A stretch of 64,000 nucleotides of DNA from an uncultured Prevotella sp. (GTDB taxonomy: Bacteria > Bacteroidota > Bacteroidia > Bacteroidales > Bacteroidaceae), in the NCBI GenBank assembly GCA_946998205.1, contig CAMPYJ010000004.1, positions 1 through 64,000 of the forward strand, given 5' to 3'. Below, piece after piece: positions 52,250 to 62,160 of this stretch (the first letter of the stretch is position 1; the number at the start of each line of letters is the position of its first letter). The translations under genes and the position numbers were made by a program. Under the pieces are notes generated by a model. That model was not told where the DNA came from. It worked only from the letters and a program-made list of their open reading frames with translations, and searched no databases.

Positions 52250-53002
52250 ATGCAACCCATCTTTATCGCAGGCCCCTGCGTCATCGAATCGGAAGAACTG
52301 TTGGACATCGTTGCCCAACGACTGGTTGATATCAACCGGAAGCTCGGTACGGACATCATCTTCAAGGCATCGTTTGACAAGGCCAACCGCACGTCAATCC
52401 ATTCGTTCAGAGGTCCTGGTCTGGAAAAGGGCCTGCAAATGCTCGCCCACATCAAGAAGACCTACAAACTGCGGATTACCACGGACATTCATGAGAGCTG
52501 GCAGGCGGAAGCAGTGGGTGAGGTGTGCGACATTTTACAGATACCCGCGTTCTTGTGCAGGCAGACTGATTTGCTGATGGCGGCTGCAGCTACTGGCAAA
52601 ATTGTGAACATCAAGAAGGCACAGTTTCTCAGTGGAAAGGACATGAGACACCCCGTGGAGAAAGCTATGGAGAGCGGTGCCAAGGAGATTTGGCTCACCG
52701 AGCGCGGCAACTGCTTTGGATACAACAACCTGGTGGTTGACTTCAGGAACATCCCCGACATGAAAGAGATTGTTAAAACGGTGATTATGGACTGCACACA
52801 CTGCGTTCAAAGACCTGGTGCGGGTGAGGGAAAAACCATCGGTGACCGAAGATTCGTACCGGCTATGGCGCACGCTGCGAAGGCTTTTGGGGCAACGGGG
52901 TATTTCTTTGAGACCCATCCAAAACCGGATGAAGGACTAAGTGACGCTGCCAATATGTTGGAATTGGACAAGCTGGAACCCCTCATCACATCACTACTAT
53001 AA
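52250..53002 (+). CDS. kdsA: 3-deoxy-8-phosphooctulonate synthase
   Basis: A 250-residue enzyme condensing arabinose-5-phosphate with phosphoenolpyruvate to Kdo-8-phosphate for lipopolysaccharide. IFIAGPCVIES begins the family pattern, and FKASFDKANRTS, QIPAFLCRQTDL, WLTERGNCFGYN and FETHPKPDEGLSD follow. The N-terminus is a few residues shorter than many homologues, but no earlier start is visible in frame. The next gene encodes the enzyme that makes its substrate. Confidence 0.96.
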   Translation: MQPIFIAGPCVIESEELLDIVAQRLVDINRKLGTDIIFKASFDKANRTSIHSFRGPGLEKGLQMLAHIKKTYKLRITTDIHESWQAEAVGEVCDILQIPAFLCRQTDLLMAAAATGKIVNIKKAQFLSGKDMRHPVEKAMESGAKEIWLTERGNCFGYNNLVVDFRNIPDMKEIVKTVIMDCTHCVQRPGAGEGKTIGDRRFVPAMAHAAKAFGATGYFFETHPKPDEGLSDAANMLELDKLEPLITSLL

Positions 53003-53032
53003 AAGACGCACCGCATACATAATAACAGATTC

Positions 53033-54007
53033 ATGGAAGAAAATACGAAAGAATCGCTTAAACATGTAAGAGAATATGCCTCACAGTGCATCAAGGATGA
53101 AGCGCAGGCACTGCTGGAACTGATTCCACAGCTGGATAAGAACTTTGAAAAGGCCGTTGAAATGATGTTCAACTGCAAAGGGAAAATCATCGTCACCGGT
53201 GTTGGCAAGAGTGGCAACGTAGGAGCCAAGATAGCTGCCACCCTGTCTTCAACGGGTACGCCGGCGTTCTACATCAATCCGCTGGACATCTACCATGGTG
53301 ACTTGGGCGTGATGACACCCGACGATGTGGTGCTGGCTTTGAGCAACAGCGGGCAGACTGATGAGTTGCTTCGCTTTCTGCCCATGGTGCTGCACATGCG
53401 CGTACCCGTGGTATCCATCAGCGGGAATCCCCAATCGTTGCTGGCCAAATACTCGACTGCCCACATCACATGCAGCGTTAAGAAGGAGGCCTGCCCACTG
53501 AATCTGGCACCGACAAGCAGCACGACGGCCGCACTGGCCATGGGGGACGCATTGGCCATTGCCCTGATGATGGTGAGAGACTTCAAGCCAAACGACTTCG
53601 CACAGTTTCATCCAGGTGGCGAACTGGGCAAGCGGTTGCTTACAACAGCCTCGGACGTGATGCGGTCAGACAACCTGCCTGTCATCCCCAAAGAGATGCA
53701 TCTGGGCGAAGCCATCATTCATGTGAGCAAAGGAAAATTGGGATTGGGCGTCTCATTGGAGAGCGAGAGAGTGGTGGGACTAATCACCGATGGCGACATC
53801 AGGCGAGCAATGGAGAAATGGCAAGCCCAGTTCTTCAACAAGACGGTAAGCGACATCATGACAACAAGTCCGAAAACCGTTTCACCAAACACAAAAATCA
53901 CGGAGATACAAACCATCATGCACAAGTACAAGATACATACCGTACTGGTTGTTGACGGTGACGACCACTTGTTAGGAATCGTCGACCACTATTCGTGCAT
54001 GATATGA
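53033..54007 (+). CDS. kdsD: Arabinose-5-phosphate isomerase (KpsF/GutQ family)
   Basis: A 324-residue enzyme converting ribulose-5-phosphate to arabinose-5-phosphate, the substrate of KdsA just upstream. The SIS domain (about residues 45-190) includes VTGVGKSGNVGAKIAATLSS, LSNSGQTDELL and TSSTTAALAMGDALA. A pair of CBS domains follows (LPVIPKEMHLGEAI and VSDIMTTSPKTVSPN). It lies 30 bp after kdsA, so the two form an operon. The C-terminus is of normal length. Confidence 0.95.
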   Translation: MEENTKESLKHVREYASQCIKDEAQALLELIPQLDKNFEKAVEMMFNCKGKIIVTGVGKSGNVGAKIAATLSSTGTPAFYINPLDIYHGDLGVMTPDDVVLALSNSGQTDELLRFLPMVLHMRVPVVSISGNPQSLLAKYSTAHITCSVKKEACPLNLAPTSSTTAALAMGDALAIALMMVRDFKPNDFAQFHPGGELGKRLLTTASDVMRSDNLPVIPKEMHLGEAIIHVSKGKLGLGVSLESERVVGLITDGDIRRAMEKWQAQFFNKTVSDIMTTSPKTVSPNTKITEIQTIMHKYKIHTVLVVDGDDHLLGIVDHYSCMI

Positions 54008-54027
54008 GAGAGGCCATTGACTGAAAT

Positions 54028-55287
54028 TTGAGAATTCTATTAATCATTGTATGTTTCATCGCCTGCACGTCAGTTGATGCGCAGACTTCAGACTCTCTCA
54101 TCGTACAAACCTTGCGAGAGAAGGGCGTGACGTTCTCACATGACAACAGTGTGACGCTGCTGATGGACGGACAAGAGAAGTTTGATGACCTGTTTCAGGC
54201 CATCAAGCAAGCCAAGAGCAGCGTGCATCTGGAGTACTTCAACTTCAGAAACGATTCCATCGCGCGACTGTTGTTCGGCATTCTGGAAGAGAAAGCGGCT
54301 GAGGGCGTGGAGGTAAGAGCCCTGTTCGATGCCTTTGGCAATTCGTCGAACAACCGTCCACTGAAGAGACATCACCTGGACTCGATACGAGCCAAAGGTG
54401 TTGAAATCTACAAATTTGACCCCATCACCTTTCCTTGGATCAACCATGTGCTGAGCCGCGACCATCGAAAGATTGCCATCATCGATGGCGAGGTGGCCTA
54501 TACGGGTGGCATGAACGTGGCCGACTACTACATTAAAGGAACCAGACAGGTTGGGAAATGGAACGACATGCACTGTAGAATAGAGGGACTGGCGGTGAAC
54601 GACCTGCAACGCATCTTCTTGAAGATGTGGAATAAAACGGCCAAACAAAACGTGCACGGCGCAAAATATTACAGAGGTTACCGCAACAGGGGATACATCA
54701 AAAACCTCAAACCCGACACCTGCACCACGGCAGGCAATAAGATGGTAGGCATCGTGAACCGTGAACCGCGCGTCAGTAACGAGATGATCAGGACGTTCTA
54801 TGTGGGCGCTATCAATGCCGCTCAAGACAGTTTGAAAATCATCAATCCCTACTTTACACTGAATCGGAGTATCAAAAAAGCGCTGAAGAAGGCCATCAAG
54901 CGAGGTGTGAAAGTAGAGATTATGCTGTCAACCAGCAGCGACATTCCCTTAACACCCGACTGCGGGTTCTACAATGCGCACAAACTGATGAAGCAAGGGG
55001 CGAACGTGTGGATGTTTACGGATGGATTCCACCATACCAAAGTGATGATGGTAGACGGTAAGTTCTGCACGGTGGGGAGTGCCAACCTCAATGCCAGGAG
55101 TCTTAATTTCGACTATGAGGAAAACGCCGTGATTGTTGATTCCTGCACCACTCGCCAGCTGGACAAGTTGTTTGATGATGACAAGAAAGAAAGTTTCCTA
55201 CTCACTCCCAAGAGCTGGGATGAGTTTAGAACGCCCTGGCAGAAGCTGCGCGGATGGTTTGCTCACTTGTTAGCACCCGTGTTATAA
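54028..55287 (+). CDS. Phospholipase D-like protein (cardiolipin synthase-like)
   Basis: A 419-residue exported or membrane-associated protein. The N-terminus is hydrophobic (ILLIIVCFIACTSVDAQ), starting at TTG 54028 because no ATG precedes it in frame. Two HKD catalytic motifs are present, HRKIAIIDGEVAYTGGMN and HTKVMMVDGKFCTVGSANLN, as in cardiolipin synthases. It would join two phospholipids into cardiolipin. It follows kdsD by 20 bp, so it may belong to the same envelope operon. Confidence 0.9.
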   Translation: MRILLIIVCFIACTSVDAQTSDSLIVQTLREKGVTFSHDNSVTLLMDGQEKFDDLFQAIKQAKSSVHLEYFNFRNDSIARLLFGILEEKAAEGVEVRALFDAFGNSSNNRPLKRHHLDSIRAKGVEIYKFDPITFPWINHVLSRDHRKIAIIDGEVAYTGGMNVADYYIKGTRQVGKWNDMHCRIEGLAVNDLQRIFLKMWNKTAKQNVHGAKYYRGYRNRGYIKNLKPDTCTTAGNKMVGIVNREPRVSNEMIRTFYVGAINAAQDSLKIINPYFTLNRSIKKALKKAIKRGVKVEIMLSTSSDIPLTPDCGFYNAHKLMKQGANVWMFTDGFHHTKVMMVDGKFCTVGSANLNARSLNFDYEENAVIVDSCTTRQLDKLFDDDKKESFLLTPKSWDEFRTPWQKLRGWFAHLLAPVL

Positions 55288-55375
55288 GCATTAACAGCGG
55301 TCTAAAAAGTACCATTAACCTAACAAGCGACCAACGCCAAGAAGACCTTTACCGCTTCTCCGGTGGGTATTTCCC

Positions 55376-55987
55376 TTAAATTTTATTGATGTCAACATAC
55401 CCATGCATCACCGCATAGATGGTGAGTGCCGATACACTCTTCATCCCAAGTTTGTCCATGATGTTTTTACGATGACTGATAACCGTTGTCATGCTAATGT
55501 TCAACTGGTCAGCAATCTCCTTATTAATATATCCCTGAACGATGAGTGACAACACTTCAATCTCTCGATCAGACAGAATTTTGGTCTTCAGCGTTTTCAG
55601 TGTAGACGGAAAACGCTGTCCCCTGCCGTGTGCATTTTGTTCCAACATCAACAACGAACGCACCAGCTGTTCTTCCGGCACATTGACACACAGACTATTA
55701 AATCCAGAAAGTTGGGTGGATGGATCAGTGGAAGCGGCCAAGACAATCGTCTTTTTTCGCCGGTCAAGGAAGAAAGAACGATGTTCCAACACAATGTTCA
55801 TCGACACGAAGTAATGGAAAAAAGAGTCCACGGCACATTCCGTCAGCTCTTCAAACGAGCCGAATGTGGTTACATCCATGACTGGCATCACATTCTGCAA
55901 CATCTGCTTCAATCCCAACACGGCCAGCGTGTTGGAATCAATGATGGCCAGTTGGGGACGTCCATTGATGATTTTTCCTTCCGTCAT
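55376..55987 (-). CDS. LuxR-type transcription regulator with degenerate receiver-like domain
   Basis: A 203-residue protein. The C-terminal LuxR helix-turn-helix is clear (SDREIEVLSLIVQGYINKEI, ADQLNISMTTVISHRKNIMD). The N-terminus resembles a receiver domain (RPQLAIIDSNTLAVLGLKQML) but lacks the usual acidic pair and phosphoacceptor aspartate, so it is probably not phosphorylated in the normal way. A minus-strand -7 box at 55996-56003 places the start of transcription at almost the same base as the start codon. The target genes are not known. Confidence 0.85.
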   Translation of the reverse strand: MTEGKIINGRPQLAIIDSNTLAVLGLKQMLQNVMPVMDVTTFGSFEELTECAVDSFFHYFVSMNIVLEHRSFFLDRRKKTIVLAASTDPSTQLSGFNSLCVNVPEEQLVRSLLMLEQNAHGRGQRFPSTLKTLKTKILSDREIEVLSLIVQGYINKEIADQLNISMTTVISHRKNIMDKLGMKSVSALTIYAVMHGYVDINKI

Positions 55988-55995
55988 AACAGCTA

Positions 55996-56003
55996 CAAAG
56001 TTA
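55996..56003 (-). promoter_or_regulatory. -7 box for the LuxR-type regulator
   Basis: TAACTTTG on the minus strand, matching TAnnTTTG. Only 8 bp separate it from the start codon, so the transcript would be nearly leaderless. Confidence 0.5.
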
Positions 56004-56126
56004 AATATTTTTCCTCATAATCGAAAGAATACAGGTAGCGAACATTCTTACCTGTCAGCATTTTACCATACACATACGACAGATGCGTTGCCTCGGCACA
56101 TGCCATGTCATGCTGGAGACATGTGC

Positions 56127-56459
56127 TTAATGATGCTCTGGAACGATGGCAAAATAACGGACATCCGACGACGTGAGGTTTTCCATGTAATGTTGGTGCC
56201 CCATTGGACAATAATGCACTTGTCCGGCTTGCACTCGCTCTGACTTTCCATCAACATGACATGTCAACGTTCCTTCTAAGACATAGATAATCTCGCAATT
56301 ACCAACGTGGGTATGAAGCCCACTCGAAGCACCTGGCTTGAGTGTGCTCAACATGATTTTACACTTATCATCCGCAAAGTTGCGCGTAACAAGTGTGCCT
56401 TTACCTCCTTTGAAACCTTCTATGGTCTGTTCGTCTAAATCATTGAAATCTATAACCAT
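56127..56459 (-). CDS. Cupin domain protein
   Basis: A 110-residue single-domain cupin. The metal-binding motif 1 is SGLHTHVGNCEIIYVLEG and motif 2 contains VHYCPMGHQHYMEN, so His, Glu and His ligands are present. Function is open: isomerase, dioxygenase or sensor. The -7 box at 56488-56495 on the minus strand (TATCTTTG) supports ATG 56459 rather than the longer frame. It is followed on the same strand by the LuxR regulator after 140 bp. Confidence 0.85.
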   Translation of the reverse strand: MVIDFNDLDEQTIEGFKGGKGTLVTRNFADDKCKIMLSTLKPGASSGLHTHVGNCEIIYVLEGTLTCHVDGKSERVQAGQVHYCPMGHQHYMENLTSSDVRYFAIVPEHH

Positions 56460-56550
56460 AATGTTCTTGTATGTTTTAGTTGTACGGCAAAGATAATTAA
56501 ATAATGACACACCACAAAGAGATTATGTCATTTAATCTTCTTCATCATTT

Positions 56551-56587
56551 CAAAGCAAAAGAGGGCGTGCTGCGAAGCACACCCTCT
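56551..56587 (-). terminator. Rho-independent terminator of the receptor/lipoprotein operon
   Basis: Read on the minus strand, the stem GAGGGTGTGCT, loop TCGC and AGCACGCCCTC are followed by TTTTGCTTT. It lies 30 bp after the stop of the BACON lipoprotein gene. It has a perfect GC-rich stem and is a convincing intrinsic terminator. Confidence 0.8.
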
Positions 56588-56616
56588 CAAGATAAATCTT
56601 ATTCAGGAGCCATTAC

Positions 56617-58236
56617 CTATTTACGTATCCAGCTCTTGTCCCAGATATTCAATTGTTTTTTCGTCTTGTAAACAGAAGGGATGCAAACAACATTCACCTT
56701 ACTGTCCTTGGCAGCCTGCACATAATAATAAATGTTCTTACCGTTGTACTTTCCTGTCCGTTGATGAATCAAGGCAAAAGTGTTTGTGCCATCAGTCAAC
56801 TCACCTGCACTTTTCACACCCGAGTACTTCACGTCAATGGTCTTACCCACGGTAGCGTCTTTGATGCGGATGTAACGGTTGATGTACTTTCCATAGTCAG
56901 CCGCAAGCTGTGCAAGGGTCACTTCCGTTGGTTTGGGTGCATCACCTTTGGTTACTTTAGCCAGTTCGGTTTGCAACGACGTGGCTTCAGGAAGTCCGTT
57001 GTACGCATAGCCTGCGCCCCACACACGTCCGTTGATGACATCACCCACAGCAAGAGTTGAATTGCCACTGTAAAGCAGCAAGCCACCTGTTGCGTCTTCG
57101 ACGAAAATATTGCTGCCATTCTTGTAGGTTACCTTCGCATCAGTAAGCACAACGTCGAAGCTCACCTGCTTTTTCTTGTCAGAGCTGGCTGATATTACGG
57201 ATGAGATTCCCGCAATACCACCAGTGGTAACAGGAGTTGTGCCAAGCTGAATGATGGAAACTGTCAACACAGACTCTTCCTTTCCCTTGGTACTTTTGAA
57301 CGTAAGTGTGCCCTCACGGTTCTTGCCAGTGTTGTTCTCAGTAGGCTTAACAGTAAATACCAAGTCACCCTTCTTATTGACCGTGTAGCCTGGTTCTATC
57401 GTCATCCAGTCGACATCCGACTTGAAGCTCAAGCCCTCTCCTTTCTGTGTGATGACGATGTTGAAGGGTTTGGCTTCCTTGTCAATGGTCTTACTGGTCT
57501 CTTTGCTGAGCAAGAGTGCCTTCTTCACAGAGATGAATGTGGCATTTACTATCTCAATTGTCGACTTATAGGTTGTCCTGGCACCTTCAACAGTGACGGA
57601 ATCACCGGGAGCGATGTTGAACTTGTTCCAGTTGTACGCTCCCGTCGCATCTTTTGTACCATAGATAAGCAGCTCGTTGCCCTCACCATCTACCATGTAC
57701 CAGTTGCCGTATGAGGTATTAAAGATTTTCCCGCACAAACCTTTCACGCGGTAGGTTTTGCTGTCAACGCCTTTCAACACGTCCTTCACAGTACTCACTG
57801 GCGTAGGAGAATCGTCTACCTGAGCAACGATGATGTTCTGATATTTATCGCCGGCTTTGATGCGAACGGTGACCGAACGCGTAGCCGTTGTAGCGCCAAC
57901 GGTGAAAGAGATGTCGGTAGTTCCGGCGCCACCACTCAGTTGTGACACCTTAACCCACTTGTTTTCCTTGGTTGCCATCTGACTTGTTGGCACGTTGTAT
58001 TTCACGATACCCTTTTCATCATCCAGCGAATCGGCCTTAACCGGAACCATGAAGTCCATGCTCCAATCTTCCGTAGCCGTCACGGTAATCTTCTGCGTTC
58101 CACCTTTCACGTCGAAGGCCACATAAGAAGAAGACACCTTCAAGTTGCTCAAATAGGTGGGTTCGTTGTCGTCCGCACAGCCAGTAAACATGGCAATGAC
58201 TGCGATGAACGATGGAATGATATATTTTAGTTTCAT
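56617..58236 (-). CDS. BACON-domain surface lipoprotein
   Basis: A 539-residue lipoprotein. The signal MKLKYIIPSFIAVIAMFTGC has a lipobox Cys20. Beta-sandwich domains follow: a BACON-like domain at about 35-145 (YVAFDVKGGTQKITVTATEDW) and another at about 240-330 (ITQKGEGLSFKSDVDWMTIE). Between and after them are OB-like segments (VKGLCGKIFNTSYGNWYMVD and VFVEDATGGLLLYSGN-like). Such proteins often bind glycans or act with a receptor. It is co-transcribed with the upstream Oar-like receptor (39 bp apart) and ends at a strong terminator. Confidence 0.82.
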   Translation of the reverse strand: MKLKYIIPSFIAVIAMFTGCADDNEPTYLSNLKVSSSYVAFDVKGGTQKITVTATEDWSMDFMVPVKADSLDDEKGIVKYNVPTSQMATKENKWVKVSQLSGGAGTTDISFTVGATTATRSVTVRIKAGDKYQNIIVAQVDDSPTPVSTVKDVLKGVDSKTYRVKGLCGKIFNTSYGNWYMVDGEGNELLIYGTKDATGAYNWNKFNIAPGDSVTVEGARTTYKSTIEIVNATFISVKKALLLSKETSKTIDKEAKPFNIVITQKGEGLSFKSDVDWMTIEPGYTVNKKGDLVFTVKPTENNTGKNREGTLTFKSTKGKEESVLTVSIIQLGTTPVTTGGIAGISSVISASSDKKKQVSFDVVLTDAKVTYKNGSNIFVEDATGGLLLYSGNSTLAVGDVINGRVWGAGYAYNGLPEATSLQTELAKVTKGDAPKPTEVTLAQLAADYGKYINRYIRIKDATVGKTIDVKYSGVKSAGELTDGTNTFALIHQRTGKYNGKNIYYYVQAAKDSKVNVVCIPSVYKTKKQLNIWDKSWIRK

Positions 58237-58275
58237 ATCCTATTGTTTTATTGTTAGTTAAATGTATGCTTGACT

Positions 58276-61200
58276 TTAGTTGAACGTATACTTGACACCC
58301 ACCGACATGTACCAGCACTGGCCGATAGAATAGCTCGGCGTGAACGTTTCTGTATTGCCATTGATGGATTTTGGCGTAGAGAACTCAGCCACGCCGTCCT
58401 TGTCAACACCCTCGTATTTAAGGATACGGGCATCCGAACCGATAGCAGGATTCAAGTATTTGGCCACGCCCCACTTTGAGTCAAAGAGGTTGAGCAGGTT
58501 CTTGATGTCGAAGCTCAGCTGCAAACCATGCTTTGTCTTACCTACGTTGAGTTTGAAATCGTGCTTGTAACTGAAGTCAATGCGGTGCACCCAAGGAGAG
58601 TAAAGCGTGTAAGCCTCTGCGTATTCCCCCTGATGTTTGCTCAGATAATCATTCGCATGCACATAGTCCATGAAACGCGTCTTGTCGTCTTCCGATACGA
58701 AACGGAATTGCCTGTCGGCCACTTGCTGATCGGTAGGAATGTAGATAGCGTCATAATTGTATCCGTCACCGTTCATATCATTGGTGGTCATGAACGAGTA
58801 GTTGGCTCCACCCTTACATCCCTCATAGAACAAGCTATAATGATTACCGCTCTTGTCGTGGATGGTAGCCGATGCCACCAATCGGTCGGGCGTGTTGTAT
58901 TGTGAGTTGTGCAACTTGATGTGGTTCGGTCCCTCCACGGTCGGAACGTATGTGAATGCCGACTCAGCGTTAGAACCCGGCATGCCCGTCACGCTCTTGG
59001 CCACGTTGTGGGTATAGGCAGCCATCAAGCTGATCCACTCCGCCGGCTGCACATTGGCGGTTACGTTAGCCGTCCAACCGTATCCGCGGCTGGTGTTCTC
59101 CAAGACAAACGCTTTGGGGTTGGTGCGGAATCCTGCGGGATAAATAGGACGGTTGTCCACGCCATTCAATCGAGCAAACCCGCCTACCGAAGGAATACTC
59201 CAGTCTGAGATGGTGGTTTCGTTGAGCGTCTTGTTATAAATAAACTCACCCGACAAGGTGAATGGGAACGACACCGGCACCTGATAGTCGATTGCCAATG
59301 ATGCCTTCCATACCTGTGGCAACTTAAAGTTTTCTGACACGGCGGCGATAGCAGATGGAACCGTTCCGTCCTCTGGCTTGATGGTAGAAGGATAGCCCAA
59401 GGAAATCAGCTTGTCATAGAGTGCCTTTTGCGTGGCCTTTCCATTGGCATCGGTCACCAGTCCGCCGGCAAAAGTATCCATGCCGAATCCCCGCTTGGCA
59501 GCATTGGCAGCGTTGATCTGAGCCAGGTACTGCACCATGCCACCGTTGGTAGGCATGTTGGTGAAGAACACCAGCGGCAAGTTTCCGGCAAAGAGCCCCG
59601 TACCGCCGCGCACCTTGAGCGACTTGTCACCCAACACATCCCAGGTAAATCCCACGCGCGGCGAGAATATCCAGCTGGCCGAAGGCCACTTGCCCGTATC
59701 GATGCGCCGCCCTTCGTAATCAAGGTTATAGATGGCCTTGTTGGTCATCAGGTCACTGTTGATGAATGAGAGATTGTCGATGCGCAGACCGTAAACCAAC
59801 TTGAGGTTGTCTTTCACCGACCATTCATCTTGTCCGTAAGCAGAAATCTTGTTACTCCTCACGCGAGCGGCCGGCGCGCGCTCGCCGTCATAGCCGTAAG
59901 TGAGGTTCACAATCTCGGGAGCGGCGCCGTTGATGAAGTCGTCCAGACTGGCGTAGCGATAATAGCCTGTACCATTACGCATGTAGGCATTGTCAGCCAT
60001 CTTGTATTCGTAGGCCAGACCACCGGTGATCTTGTGCTTGCCCATGTAGTAAGTCAGCTCGTCCTTCACATTCCACACGTCGTTATGAACGGCATTGTTC
60101 CATGTGAACAGCTCGTACCCCAACGACAGGTAAGCCTGTCCGCCCTTCAGGATGTCGATGAAAGGAAATTCTGAAGAGTTGGAATTACGCAAGTCATCCA
60201 ATTTAGAATAGGTTGCCAGCAACTGGTTGGAAAGGCTCTCCGTCAAGCGACTGTTCAAGTCGAACGAGAACGAGTGCACCAGGTTGTCCATCGAATACAT
60301 CGTGTTGGCATACGCCATGGAGGCCTGCGACATACGTCCTTCCGACATACGCGTGCCGCCGTCCATGGACGATGCGTTAGGCGATCTCCAGTTGCGGTTC
60401 TTTGTATAGTTGTAACGCAGTGCCAAATGGTGCTGGTCAGTGATGTTCCAGTCTAAGCGCGCCAACAGCTTGGTGTTGCTGATGTCAGCGGGGAAGCTGG
60501 TGTACGAACCGGTGTCGTATCCGTATTTCTTGCTCACAAAGTCAGAAACGGTCTGCATGTCCTTTACCGTCGTACGCGAAACAAACTCCGGAACGTTGGC
60601 CACGCCGTCCTCAGAGGCCCTCCAACGGTTGGCCACCGTAGGAACCTTGTCTGTCTCACCATTCACGAAGAAGAACAGCTTATTCTTGATGATTGGGCCA
60701 CCCAACGTGAAACCATAGGTAGTCTTGCGGTCCTTCTCGCGCGCGTTGGTCAGTTGGAATCCGTTGACAGCGTCACCGCGCATGTTCTCATTTCTGTGAA
60801 AGACGTACGCGCTGCCCTTGAACGTATTGGTACCCGACTTGGTAATGGCATTCACGCCACCGCCGATGAAGTTGGTCTGGCGCACGTCGTATGGAGCAAT
60901 CACCACCTGCAACTCTTCAATGGCTTCGATGGAGATGGGGTTGCCGCCACCGGGAAGGGCCGATGACAAGCCAAAGTTGTTGTTGAAGTTGGCCCCGTCC
61001 ACGGTAAAGTTGGCCGTGCGGCCATCTGTTCCGACAAAGCTCATGCCATTGCCCCCGTAAGGAGAAAGACGCGTGATGTCGGTGATGCTGCGGCTCACCG
61101 TAGGCAAGTTCATCATCTGCGAGTTGTTGATGTTGGTCGAGGCACCGGTCTTCTCTTGCGCGAACTTCGACGCCGTGGCGCTCACTACGACCTCGCCCAG

Positions 61201-61545
61201 CATGGAGGCGTTCTCCGAAAGACTTACGTTAAGGTTGTACACCTCACCCAACTGAAGCATGACATCCTTGTAAGTCTTCGTCTGGTGTCCCACATAACTC
61301 ACCGTAACGGCATAAGGGCCACCCGTACGCATACCTTGAATGTTAAAACGCCCGTTCACGTTGGTCACTGCCGAATAGGTAGTTCCAGAGGGTTCGTGCA
61401 CAGCCTGGATGGTCGCGCCAATGAGTTCTTCGCCAGTTCCCTCAAGGGTAACCTTACCACTCATTGCGGAAGTTGTAACCTGTGCCATCATTGACGTGCA
61501 CAGACACATCATCATGGACATCAGAAAAACAATTTTTTTCTGCAT
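58276..61545 (-). CDS. Oar-like TonB-dependent receptor with carboxypeptidase-regulatory domain
   Basis: A 1089-residue outer-membrane receptor. A signal peptide (LMSMMMCLCTSMMAQ) is followed by a carboxypeptidase-regulatory domain (about residues 28-105) and a plug domain with LGEVVVSATASKF and FVGTDGRTANFTVDGANFN. A large barrel ends in WYMSVGVKYTFN. The plug pattern is that of Oar-like receptors. There is no SusD neighbour, but the downstream BACON lipoprotein is probably its partner. The minus-strand -7 box at 61605-61612 (TAATTTTG) sets a leader of about 50 nt. Confidence 0.9.
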   Translation of the reverse strand: MQKKIVFLMSMMMCLCTSMMAQVTTSAMSGKVTLEGTGEELIGATIQAVHEPSGTTYSAVTNVNGRFNIQGMRTGGPYAVTVSYVGHQTKTYKDVMLQLGEVYNLNVSLSENASMLGEVVVSATASKFAQEKTGASTNINNSQMMNLPTVSRSITDITRLSPYGGNGMSFVGTDGRTANFTVDGANFNNNFGLSSALPGGGNPISIEAIEELQVVIAPYDVRQTNFIGGGVNAITKSGTNTFKGSAYVFHRNENMRGDAVNGFQLTNAREKDRKTTYGFTLGGPIIKNKLFFFVNGETDKVPTVANRWRASEDGVANVPEFVSRTTVKDMQTVSDFVSKKYGYDTGSYTSFPADISNTKLLARLDWNITDQHHLALRYNYTKNRNWRSPNASSMDGGTRMSEGRMSQASMAYANTMYSMDNLVHSFSFDLNSRLTESLSNQLLATYSKLDDLRNSNSSEFPFIDILKGGQAYLSLGYELFTWNNAVHNDVWNVKDELTYYMGKHKITGGLAYEYKMADNAYMRNGTGYYRYASLDDFINGAAPEIVNLTYGYDGERAPAARVRSNKISAYGQDEWSVKDNLKLVYGLRIDNLSFINSDLMTNKAIYNLDYEGRRIDTGKWPSASWIFSPRVGFTWDVLGDKSLKVRGGTGLFAGNLPLVFFTNMPTNGGMVQYLAQINAANAAKRGFGMDTFAGGLVTDANGKATQKALYDKLISLGYPSTIKPEDGTVPSAIAAVSENFKLPQVWKASLAIDYQVPVSFPFTLSGEFIYNKTLNETTISDWSIPSVGGFARLNGVDNRPIYPAGFRTNPKAFVLENTSRGYGWTANVTANVQPAEWISLMAAYTHNVAKSVTGMPGSNAESAFTYVPTVEGPNHIKLHNSQYNTPDRLVASATIHDKSGNHYSLFYEGCKGGANYSFMTTNDMNGDGYNYDAIYIPTDQQVADRQFRFVSEDDKTRFMDYVHANDYLSKHQGEYAEAYTLYSPWVHRIDFSYKHDFKLNVGKTKHGLQLSFDIKNLLNLFDSKWGVAKYLNPAIGSDARILKYEGVDKDGVAEFSTPKSINGNTETFTPSYSIGQCWYMSVGVKYTFN

Positions 61546-61604
61546 TTTTGTGTTAATTTTTAATTAAAAAAGAGGCATGAAAACCTATGTAATTTATTTC
61601 ACTG

Positions 61605-61612
61605 CAAAATTA
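61605..61612 (-). promoter_or_regulatory. -7 box for the Oar-like receptor operon
   Basis: TAATTTTG on the minus strand, matching TAnnTTTG, 60 bp before the receptor start codon. Confidence 0.5.
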
Positions 61613-61842
61613 ATTAAAACTTTTCATACAAGTGTTACATTTCGGTTAAGATTTGCCCGGATGTTATCCTTCATGGAGATTCTGACTGGTGACAAGGGGT
61701 AAAATCAGCGGCGGTGACATGACGCGTCACACCCGCCGCAGACACGCCTTTTGCCTTTCGTACACACTCACCCCGTCAGGAGGATTGAGACGGAGACGCA
61801 CAGGCCTGGCGGAACGTAAGAAGCCAACGCATTGTGATGTAA

Positions 61843-62035
61843 GGGCAGTTCTATAAATTGCCACCGTAAAGTTTTTTTATGTCAGTCAGTTTACGTTTTG
61901 TCATCTTGTGGACTCTTTTTTGGTTCAATTTGCTTGTTCGTTCAGTCGTATAGCTCGCTATACTCCTTCACTCACAAACAAATTGACCTCAAAAAGAGTC
62001 ACACAATCTGCCAAAGCTAATTTATAGAACCGCCC
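61843..62035 (+). repeat. Hairpin element copy R7 (short form)
   Basis: A 193-bp copy with the left end GGGCAGTTCTATAAATTG (slightly diverged) and the right end TAATTTATAGAACCGCCC. The apical palindrome is GTATAG-CTCG-CTATAC. GTAA flanks both sides as a 4-bp target duplication. Confidence 0.9.
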
Positions 62036-62160
62036 GTAAAACATTTTACACATAAAACGCCCCAAAAACGGGATTGCAGAACCGGCATTCTGGAAAAAAT
62101 CACTATGCTTTCAGGGTGCAAGACTGGGGATTGGCCGGGTGGACAAAACGTATTTCTGAG

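Noticed and set aside
56617..61545. Oar-like receptor plus lipoprotein considered as a SusC/SusD polysaccharide-utilisation locus
   Set aside because: The receptor lacks the SusC pattern and the lipoprotein shows BACON/beta domains, not a SusD-type helical fold; no glycoside hydrolase cluster is adjacent.
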